Shown here one piece after another: positions 6,709 through 11,951 of a stretch of 11,951 nt of DNA. This stretch comes from Oscillospiraceae bacterium (GTDB lineage Bacteria; Bacillota; Clostridia; Oscillospirales; Ruminococcaceae). The DNA lies in the NCBI GenBank assembly GCA_031285645.1, contig JAITVU010000173.1:1-11951 (forward strand). The letters are read 5' to 3'. The notes beneath the pieces were generated by a model. It saw only the letters and a program-made list of their open reading frames with translations. It did not search any database and was not told the DNA's origin. A program made the position numbers and the translations under genes. How positions within the stretch are numbered: the first letter of the stretch is position 1; every line of letters starts with the position of its first letter.

Positions 6709-6746
6709 ACCCCCGCAAAAATTGGTAATCAATTATATGCGGGGGT
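6709..6746 (-). promoter_or_regulatory. Hairpin that hides the ribosome binding site of the 65-aa gene
   Basis: On the minus-strand mRNA, ACCCCCGCA (6746-6738) pairs perfectly over 9 bases with TGCGGGGGT (6717-6709). An inner AATTG/CAATT pair (6734-6730, 6724-6720) adds to it. The 3' arm is the Shine-Dalgarno GGGGGTGA itself. Translation of the 65-aa gene, and through TGATG coupling of the recombinase, would be low unless the hairpin is opened, for example by ribosomes or a bound factor. No strong T run follows, so it is less likely to be a terminator. Confidence 0.6.
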
Positions 6747-6768
6747 ATCACTGGTTATGCATCAATAA

Positions 6769-6960
6769 TTATTTGTCTCCCTGAAGAATGTTTTCGGCGT
6801 AACGGTAGAGCTCATCTTCGGACTGGATGCTTTCGCCGCGTTGGGAAATCATTTCCTGAACATATTCCGGCAGGTCGGAAAAGTAGTTTTGAGCATTGCT
6901 GCTCTTTTCCAGCAGAGCGCTGAGTCCCGCCGACGCAAACGCGCCGTTTTTGTTTATCAT
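6769..6960 (-). CDS. Small protein (63 aa), first gene of the recombinase module
   Basis: This gene encodes a 63-residue soluble, acidic, mostly helical protein with no signal peptide or membrane segment. The body reads NAQNYFSDLPEYVQEMI, then SIQSEDELYRYAENIL. ATG 6960 is supported by AAGGAG (6973-6968), 7 bases upstream; the frame extends 12 codons further but without a site. It lies 66 bases ahead of the 65-aa gene on the same strand and probably shares its transcript. Family and function are not recognised. The LPEYVQEMI/EDELYRYAE pattern looks like a conserved small domain, not random coding, and the strong ribosome binding site supports a real gene. Confidence 0.65.
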   Translation of the reverse strand: MINKNGAFASAGLSALLEKSSNAQNYFSDLPEYVQEMISQRGESIQSEDELYRYAENILQGDK

Positions 6961-6988
6961 CTTCCTACTCCTTATAAATATAAGATTC

Positions 6989-7044
6989 ATCAACAAGGTT
7001 GATTAACTATAGTGTTTACATTATGCGCTTGATATAGTCATCAA
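6989..7044 (-). promoter_or_regulatory. Putative control region of the recombinase module with two TTGAT/ATCAA dyads
   Basis: ATCAACAAGGTTGAT (6989-7003) and TTGATATAGTCATCAA (7029-7044) are two dyads built from the same TTGAT/ATCAA half-site, 25 bases apart and 29-84 bases upstream of the 63-aa gene. Candidate -10 boxes on the minus strand (TATAGT, CATAAT) lie between them, but no good -35 is visible. The layout suits a repressor-controlled promoter; this is inference. Confidence 0.4.
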
Positions 7045-7085
7045 TCATAAAAGAAATGCGGATTTTGAGTTGCTGTAATGGTATA

Positions 7086-7106
7086 TGGTATATGTTGAAT
7101 ATACCA
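7086..7106. repeat. Isolated 21-bp dyad, possible operator
   Basis: TGGTATAT and ATATACCA (8 bp each) surround a 5-base centre GTTGA, with an extra direct copy of the GGTATAT part just to the left (7080 onward). It sits in an AT-rich gene-free stretch between the recombinase module and the flagellin terminator. The TGGT...ACCA ends resemble operators of GntR-type regulators. No promoter is clearly tied to it. Nothing else is recognised in 7045-7180. Confidence 0.35.
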
Positions 7107-7182
7107 AATGTATAAAAATGAAAAACAGATGAAACAGAGAGTATAACCAATAAAAACCGGATATTATTCTAACGGACTGGAT

Positions 7183-7217
7183 AAAAAAACGAGCCGGTGA
7201 GCCGGCTCGTTTTTTAT
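7183..7217 (-). terminator. Intrinsic terminator of the divergent flagellin gene
   Basis: CGAGCCGG (7190-7197) and CCGGCTCG (7202-7209) form an 8-bp GC stem with a 4-base loop, flanked by seven A on the plus strand (7183-7189) and TTTTTTAT on the other side. On the minus strand the stem ends in a T7 run. It lies 21 bases beyond the flagellin stop and could also work in the opposite direction. Confidence 0.88.
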
Positions 7218-7237
7218 CATAAATTGCAGAAAACAAA

Positions 7238-8410
7238 TTACATTGACCAGAGCATTTGTATCAGCATTTTAGGCAGATTCGCGGCCTGCGCCATCATGGC
7301 CTGGCCAACCTGCATCAGAATCGAATATTTCATGAAGTTCATCATTTCCTGCGCCATATCAGCGTCGCGGATCCGGCTTTCGGCGGCGGTGAGGTTTTCC
7401 GCTGTGTTCTCAAGATTATTAATCGTGTGTTCCAGGCGATTGATTTGCGCGCCGATCCCGGCGCGTTCAAGCGAAACCTGTTTTGTGGCTTTATCAATGA
7501 CGTCAATGGCGTCCCGCGCGTTGGCCTGCGTCAGGATGTCGGTGAGGTTGAGCGTTTTGTTGTCCGGCTTGTTGCCCAGATTTTCGGTGCTCATATTGCT
7601 CAGGTGCATGCCAATGCGCTGGTCGGCATGTCCGTTTGCGCCGATCTGGAAATAGAGCTGGTCGCTTGTCGTTGCGCCTTTGGCTTCGCTGTAATCCACA
7701 TTTGCGCCTGTCACCCTGATATTGGTGATCACGCCGTCCTTTAAATTCGAGATGGCGCCAAAATTAAGCGTGACGCGTCCGCCGTCCGTATCGAAGGAAA
7801 GATCGGTGGCGGATCCGGAAACGCGCTTGGTATCGATATTTTTGCCGTCAATTTGCAGTGTTACGGTGAAGAGGCCAGGCTCGTCCTCACGGAAGTTGAA
7901 TTTGAGGCGCGCGTCATGAAGGCTCGCATCGGTGCTTGTGACGCCCGTAAGGCCCATATAACCCATGGCGCCGGGTCCTTCTTCGCCGCCGGCGCTGCCG
8001 TTGAGAAGCTTGATGTTATTGTAGTGGGTGTCGCTGGTCAGCCGCGAAATCTCGTCCATAATAGCCTGGTACTCCTTGTTGAGGAGCGCGCGGTCGTCGT
8101 CGCCGTACGTGCCGTTTGCGGCCTGGTTCGCCAGTTCGCGCATGCGCTGTAAAATGGCGTGCACTTCGTTAAGGCCGCCCTCGGCCGTCTGGAGCATGGC
8201 AATGCTGTGACGCGCGTTCTGGGCCGACATATTAAGCCCGCGGATCTGCGCGCGCATTTTTTCCGATACGGCGAGGCCGGCCGGATCATCCGCCGCGCCG
8301 TTAATGCGGAAACCGGACGATAAACGGCGCATGGCTTTCGCGGCCATATTGGCGTTCATCGTATAATTGCGGTAGGCATTCATGGCCATGATGTTGTGAT
8401 GCAGTACCAA
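7238..8410 (-). CDS. Flagellin, divergent (minor-type) subunit
   Basis: This is a 390-residue flagellin. The D0/D1 N-terminus is clear (MVLHHNIMAMNAYRNY, RRLSSGFRINGAADDPAGLA, LQTAEGGLNEVHAILQRMREL). A variable middle spans about residues 140-255, and the shared FQIGANGHADQRIGMH block opens the C-terminal D1. It ends MLIQMLWSM, not the LLQLLR-like end of the other two, and is Met-rich near the terminus. TTG 8410 is the likely start: GGGAGGTG lies 7 bases upstream, and the protein then begins MVLHHN as flagellins do. The in-frame GTG at 8419 overlaps that ribosome binding site. It has its own sigma-28-type promoter with a leader of under 20 bases and its own terminator. It may be a minor or stage-specific subunit. 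Confidence 0.95.
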   Translation of the reverse strand: MVLHHNIMAMNAYRNYTMNANMAAKAMRRLSSGFRINGAADDPAGLAVSEKMRAQIRGLNMSAQNARHSIAMLQTAEGGLNEVHAILQRMRELANQAANGTYGDDDRALLNKEYQAIMDEISRLTSDTHYNNIKLLNGSAGGEEGPGAMGYMGLTGVTSTDASLHDARLKFNFREDEPGLFTVTLQIDGKNIDTKRVSGSATDLSFDTDGGRVTLNFGAISNLKDGVITNIRVTGANVDYSEAKGATTSDQLYFQIGANGHADQRIGMHLSNMSTENLGNKPDNKTLNLTDILTQANARDAIDVIDKATKQVSLERAGIGAQINRLEHTINNLENTAENLTAAESRIRDADMAQEMMNFMKYSILMQVGQAMMAQAANLPKMLIQMLWSM

Positions 8411-8434
8411 CCGGCACACCTCCCTGTAATATAC

Positions 8435-8461
8435 AGATCGGCCGTAAAATGGAAGAACTTA
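8435..8461 (-). promoter_or_regulatory. Sigma-28 (SigD)-type promoter of the divergent flagellin
   Basis: On the minus strand, TAAG (8461-8458), 15 bases, then GCCGATCT (8442-8435). The -10 matches 7 of 8 consensus positions and the -35 matches 3 of 4, with exact spacing. Transcription would start near 8428, only a few bases before the GGGAGGTG ribosome binding site, so there is no room for the hairpin found in the 606 flagellin leader. Confidence 0.82.
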
Positions 8462-8513
8462 ATACAGATTTTCATATCATGACCAATATTTTTATGAAAC
8501 GGAGGATAATTCC

Positions 8514-8530
8514 ACGCCCCCCTGGGGCGT
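8514..8530. repeat. Short GC hairpin between divergent promoters
   Basis: ACGCCCC and GGGGCGT pair over 7 bases around a CCT loop. It lies between the flagellin sigma-28 promoter and the larA sigma-A promoter. No T run follows. It might be a regulator site or a boundary; its role is unknown. Confidence 0.35.
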
Positions 8531-8580
8531 TTCCACTTTGCATTCTGCAGGTTAAAGCCTTCACAAAGCAAGACGACTGC

Positions 8581-8609
8581 TTGCCATAGCCCGCGTGTGA
8601 CTGTATAAT
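8581..8609 (+). promoter_or_regulatory. Sigma-A promoter of the larA-type gene
   Basis: TTGCCA (8581-8586), 17 bases, then a perfect TATAAT (8604-8609). The predicted start near 8616 gives a leader of about 50 bases. Confidence 0.85.
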
Positions 8610-8666
8610 GGTTTCGTGTCCTATTAAAACGGGCAAATTCCCATCAGAGAAGGGATGGTTGTGGCT

Positions 8667-9950
8667 ATGAAAAGAATAAAGCTGCCTTACGGGACGGAAA
8701 CGGTTGACATAGAGATTCCGGAGTCCCGGTTTTGCGATATGCTGGAATCCGATATCAATGACTACAAACCCGAATACGATCAGGAGACCTTGGTGCGCAA
8801 AGCGCTTGAGAACCCGATCGGCACGCGTGGCCTGGCGGACCTGGCGCGGGGAAAGAAAAAAATTGTCGTGATCGCCAGCGATCACACGCGCCCCGTGCCC
8901 AGCAAATACATGATTCCGCCCATGCTGGCGGAAATCCGCAAAGGCAGCCCCGAAGCGGACATCACTATTTTGGTGGCGACGGGCTGCCACCGTGAGACGA
9001 CCCGGGAGGAGCTGCGGGATAAATTTGGTGACCGGGTCATGCGCGAAGAGAAGATCGTTGTGCATGACTGCGATGACCTTGACGCCATGGTACGGGTGGG
9101 TGTTTTGCCTTCCGGCGGGGAGCTTGTCCTGAATAAACGCGCGGTCGAAGCCGAGTTGCTTGTGGCAGAGGGATTTATTGAACCGCATTTTTTCGCCGGA
9201 TTCTCAGGCGGGCGCAAGAGCGTGTTGCCGGGCGTGGCCACGCGCCAAACGGTGCTATACAATCATAACGCTTCCTTTATCGCCAGCGATCGGGCCCGAA
9301 CAGGCGTGCTTGAAGATAATCCCATACACAACGACATGCTTTATGCCGCGCGCGCGGCGGGGCTTGATTTTATCCTCAATGTCGTTATCAATTCACAAAA
9401 AGAAATTATCGCAGCTGTCGCCGGGGCCTGGGACGCGGCGCACGCCGCCGGATGCGATTTCTTGTCTGAGCGGTGCCGTGTGTCGGGCCGGACCGCGGAT
9501 ATCGTCGTGACCACAAACGGCGGCTATCCGCTGGACCAAAACATATATCAGGCTGTAAAAGGGATGACCGCGGCCGAAACTGTGGTGAGGAAAGACGGCG
9601 TGATCATCATTTTCGCCAAGTCGAATGACGGGCATGGCGGCGTTGATTTTTATGACACCTTCGGGAGCGAAAAAGACCTGGCGGCGATCATGGCGGCAAT
9701 CATGGCGACGCCAAGCAATGAAACAATCCCCGATCAATGGCAGTCACAGATCTTTGCCCGGGTTTTACAGCATGCCCGCGTCATCTATATCTCCGATGCG
9801 CCGGACGCCATGGTGCGCGGCATGCGCATGATTCCGGCGCACAGCTTTTCCGAGGCGCTCGCGCTGGCGGATGGGATTTTAGGCAGTGCCACGGGAACGG
9901 TCTCGGTCATACCGGATGGCGTGTCGGTTATCATGAGCCGAAAAGAGTGA
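8667..9950 (+). CDS. larA: Nickel-pincer lactate racemase/epimerase, LarA family
   Basis: This is a 427-residue LarA-family enzyme. LarA interconverts D- and L-lactate using a nickel-pincer nucleotide bound covalently to a lysine; relatives racemise or epimerise other 2-hydroxyacids. From ATG 8667 every key residue has the same number as in Lactiplantibacillus plantarum LarA: D72 and R75 in SDHTRP, H108, H174 in EPHFFAGFSGGRK, cofactor lysine K184, and nickel ligand H200 in LYNHN. The long blocks TNGGYPLDQNIYQAVKG and IPDQWQSQIFARVL also match. The identical numbering supports this ATG, though AGAAGG lies about 13 bases upstream, so GTG 8661 is an alternative. The cofactor genes larB, larC and larE are not in the window and must be elsewhere. 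Exact substrate is uncertain because the family is broad. Confidence 0.92.
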   Translation: MKRIKLPYGTETVDIEIPESRFCDMLESDINDYKPEYDQETLVRKALENPIGTRGLADLARGKKKIVVIASDHTRPVPSKYMIPPMLAEIRKGSPEADITILVATGCHRETTREELRDKFGDRVMREEKIVVHDCDDLDAMVRVGVLPSGGELVLNKRAVEAELLVAEGFIEPHFFAGFSGGRKSVLPGVATRQTVLYNHNASFIASDRARTGVLEDNPIHNDMLYAARAAGLDFILNVVINSQKEIIAAVAGAWDAAHAAGCDFLSERCRVSGRTADIVVTTNGGYPLDQNIYQAVKGMTAAETVVRKDGVIIIFAKSNDGHGGVDFYDTFGSEKDLAAIMAAIMATPSNETIPDQWQSQIFARVLQHARVIYISDAPDAMVRGMRMIPAHSFSEALALADGILGSATGTVSVIPDGVSVIMSRKE

Positions 9951-11117
9951 GAGGCGATGCCGCAAAGGGTGGAGAATCAACCCCATAAGTTTTATTAAAT
10001 ATTCATCTCACTTATAAAGGCTTGATTGCTCTGAAAGTGTCCTGTAAATGAACGGCTCCGTGGCTGCGTTCATACCCGCGACGCCTGCAGCCCCCGCAGC
10101 ATTGGCGGGACACAATGTCCCGGAAGCGGCAGAATGCCCAATCGCGGGCGCGGCATGTTATATTAAAAATAAGGCTTATATTTAATGAAACGAAAGATTT
10201 TATGCTGTGACCACACACTTAATTTTATGCCCGGCAGCGGGCATTTGTTCATTATCACACACTGGACAGGCGACGGCTAAACAGGCATAAACCGCGTTTC
10301 AGCATGATTCTATCTGTACAGGGCTACATACGGCGCTGATTACGCCGGTAACAGAAAAAAACAAATTGTCGTGTCATATGCCGGGGATGTCGAGCATGGG
10401 GCGCGGTGTGACAGTGCGCCGGGCGCATCACGATGGCCAGGTTATCATGAGTGGACAAGATGAATTTAAACAAATTTGGCGCCGAATATCATTCATTTAT
10501 GGCGAATAGGGATGCGAATTCACAAGTTATTCACATATTTATAGTAGAATTAGCGTTACTCGGCTTTTTTTAGGCTGTGGTGCGGCGGCTAAATTTGTCC
10601 GCTTGTTTGCGGACAGAGAGTCCCGCGCTTGGTTTTCTGTGTTGCGAATGGATAAATGTTGACGGTATATCCGGATATTGCGTGGCATTATCCGGGTTTT
10701 CGGCTGCCCGAAGACAGGTTTTCCATACATTCCGCCGTGGCATTCAGAGCCACGTGTCCGAGTGTCATCAGCAATATATGAAATATGGGGCCTATGCTGT
10801 GCACTAATTGAAAGACACAAATCAATCGGATGTGTTTCAGGTTAACACACATGGTGCGTTTTTAGCTTTTAACAGGTGTTCAGTATTAATTCTTTTAGCC
10901 GCAATGGATTATATGGCGCCGTTTCAACGCAAGCGCGGACGCGCAATGTCCCGGCCTGATTGAGCGGGATCAGCTTGAAACGGTATACCGCGGCAATACC
11001 CATGGGGCGAGAGATCACGCGCTGGGGCGCGTGGATAAGAAAAAGCCGCGTGTTTGGTTTTGTGAAACATATACGATTAGTCGAACAACCTTGTTATGTG
11101 AATCGAGGTGGTTTATT
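9951..11117. other. 1.17-kb stretch without a convincing gene, rich in short hairpins
   Basis: Open frames here are short, lack good ribosome binding sites and show no recognisable protein. Perfect short inverted repeats are scattered through it: ATGAACG/CGTTCAT (10048-10073), CGGGACA/TGTCCCG (10106-10122), ATGCCCG/CGGGCAT (10227-10244), CGGCG/CGCCG (10331-10347), TGTCCGC/GCGGACA (10596-10615) and palindrome ATATCCGGATAT (10667-10678). ATGCCCG/CGGGCAT is followed by TTTGTTC and could be a weak terminator. No clear terminator directly follows larA. The stretch may hold decayed genes, non-coding RNA or a regulatory region. Confidence 0.5.
10919..11033 (+). promoter_or_regulatory. Structured leader candidate upstream of the ABC exporter
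   Basis: CCGTTTCAA (10919-10927) pairs perfectly with TTGAAACGG (10975-10983). Inside are GCGC/GCGC (10933-10944) and CCCG/CGGG arms, giving a possible three-way junction. GGTAT/ATACC follows, then CACGCGC/GCGCGTG (11016-11033) with a TGGG loop. It ends 84 bases before the ABC gene. No known riboswitch motif is recognised and no T-run terminator is present, so a role in control of the transporter is inference. Confidence 0.35.
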
Positions 11118-11951
11118 GTGAACAGTGATAAAAAACAGGGTGGCGCCTCATTGCTCTGGGAGCTGTCAAAAGGCAGCCGCTTTCTCTATCTTGTGGCCTT
11201 CCTGGCCATGATTATCGGTATTTTAAGCAATTACATTATGCCGCAGATCATACGTTTTACGGTCGATTCCGTTGTGGGCGGCCTGCCTGTCACGGAAGCG
11301 TGGCTCGCGCCATTTGTGAACCGCATGGGCGGCGCCGAGTCGCTGCGCGATAAAATTTGGATTATCGGCGTGAGCATTCTCCTTGTGACCGCCGTCGGCG
11401 GCTGCGCCAACTTTATCGGCGGCCGATCGCGCTCCATGGCCTCGGAGGGTATGATACGCCGTCTGCGCGACAAGCTCTACGCTCACATTATGCACATGCC
11501 GTATGCGTGGCATGTCAAGATACAGACCGGCGATATCATCCAGCGCTGCACATCGGATGTCGGCGTTGTGCGCAATTTTCTGGCCAACCAGATTATGGAT
11601 ATGGCGCGAACGGTCCTGCTTGTCATATTCGCTTACAGCATTCTCTTTCCCATGAATTTCGCGATGGCTTTGGCATCTCTGGTCTTCATACCCATCATGT
11701 TTCTCTACTCGTTTTTCTTCTTGAGCCGGGTGTCGTCGCGCTTCCAGGCCGCCGATGAGGCTGAGGGCCTGCTGATGTCCATCGCTCAGGAGAATTTTAC
11801 GGGTGTGCGCGTGGTGCGCGCTTTCGGGCGCGAGCGTTACGAGGTGGACAGGTTTGACAACCAAAACAATGTATTCGCCAACCTGTGGATGCATCTGGGC
11901 AAGGTGCTCGGTGTTTTCTGGGGGCTCGGCGATATGATTACGGGCATGCAG
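11118..11951 (+). CDS. ABC exporter, N-terminal transmembrane part (continues past the window)
   Basis: The open frame runs off the end of the window after 278 codons. It encodes the membrane domain of a type IV ABC exporter (MsbA/LmrA/multidrug-like half transporter). Membrane segments are visible near residues 22-44, 80-100 and 160-202. The first intracellular loop has TGDIIQRCTSDVGVVRNF and the second has GVRVVRAFGRE, both typical of this family. An ATP-binding domain is expected downstream but not seen. GTG 11118 is chosen because GAGGTGG (11105-11111) sits 6 bases upstream. Half transporters of this kind often come as adjacent pairs forming a heterodimer; whether that holds here cannot be seen. 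The substrate is unknown. Confidence 0.9.
   Translation, partial: MNSDKKQGGASLLWELSKGSRFLYLVAFLAMIIGILSNYIMPQIIRFTVDSVVGGLPVTEAWLAPFVNRMGGAESLRDKIWIIGVSILLVTAVGGCANFIGGRSRSMASEGMIRRLRDKLYAHIMHMPYAWHVKIQTGDIIQRCTSDVGVVRNFLANQIMDMARTVLLVIFAYSILFPMNFAMALASLVFIPIMFLYSFFFLSRVSSRFQAADEAEGLLMSIAQENFTGVRVVRAFGRERYEVDRFDNQNNVFANLWMHLGKVLGVFWGLGDMITGMQ

Noticed and set aside
8494..8589. A 31-codon plus-strand frame starting at an ATG between the divergent promoters
   Set aside because: It has no upstream ribosome binding site, since the GGAGG lies inside the frame, and it runs into the larA promoter.
10528..10536. TTATTCACA, a perfect DnaA-box-like 9-mer
   Set aside because: A single copy in 12 kb is expected by chance at appreciable frequency. 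There is no cluster of boxes, AT-rich unwinding region or dnaA/dnaN gene nearby.
10539..10820. Overlapping short open frames on both strands in the large gap
   Set aside because: Neither has a ribosome binding site or a plausible protein composition, and they overlap each other.
11223..11894. A 223-codon minus-strand open frame
   Set aside because: It is antisense to the ABC exporter frame, which shows membrane segments and family motifs. The antisense product is His-rich and featureless.
1..11951. CRISPR arrays, tRNA or rRNA genes
   Set aside because: I saw no regularly spaced direct repeats and no tRNA- or rRNA-like sequence on either strand.

Overview
The window looks like a chromosomal segment of a motile Gram-positive anaerobe of the Clostridia (Bacillota). 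The support is a cluster of flagellin genes driven by sigma-28 (SigD)-type promoters, a DacF-type D-Ala-D-Ala carboxypeptidase, strong AGGAG-type ribosome binding sites with frequent TTG and GTG starts, a clostridial-type large serine recombinase, and a nickel-dependent LarA-family protein. The genus cannot be named from the sequence.

Layout, left to right. Positions 2-448 are the C-terminal end of a flagellin whose start lies outside the window. A sigma-28-type promoter (481-507) and a hairpin-bearing leader then lead into a complete 429-residue flagellin (606-1895). A bidirectional terminator (1911-1950) is shared with the convergent dacF-like gene (1998-3317, minus). Two well-formed sigma-A promoters diverge between dacF and a short-chain dehydrogenase/reductase (3561-4385, plus). 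A GC-rich hairpin follows. Next comes a 185-bp element (4514-4698) bounded by 24-bp imperfect inverted repeats and packed with small hairpins.

Positions 4940-6960 (minus) hold a compact three-gene module: a 63-residue protein, a 65-residue protein whose ribosome binding site lies inside a hairpin, and a large serine recombinase whose ATG overlaps the preceding stop (TGATG). Upstream of the module is an AT-rich stretch with several dyads. Then comes a third, divergent flagellin (7238-8410, minus) with its own sigma-28-type promoter. A larA-type nickel lactate racemase/epimerase gene (8667-9950, plus) with a near-consensus sigma-A promoter follows. The next 1.17 kb (9951-11117) has no convincing gene but many short hairpins. 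The window ends inside an ABC exporter (11118 onward, plus).

How the parts fit: the three flagellins share the D0/D1 filament core and probably build one filament with two near-identical subunits plus one divergent subunit. The major flagellin leader looks suited to post-transcriptional control of the CsrA type. The recombinase module sits next to flagellar genes and carries features of a mobile or regulated element: TTG start, coupled translation, a hidden ribosome binding site, and dyads at both ends. DacF, the SDR, LarA and the ABC exporter appear to be independent transcription units. The most unusual items are the 185-bp structured element, the small-ORF/recombinase module, the KVG (not KTG) motif in the carboxypeptidase, and the structured gap upstream of the ABC gene.
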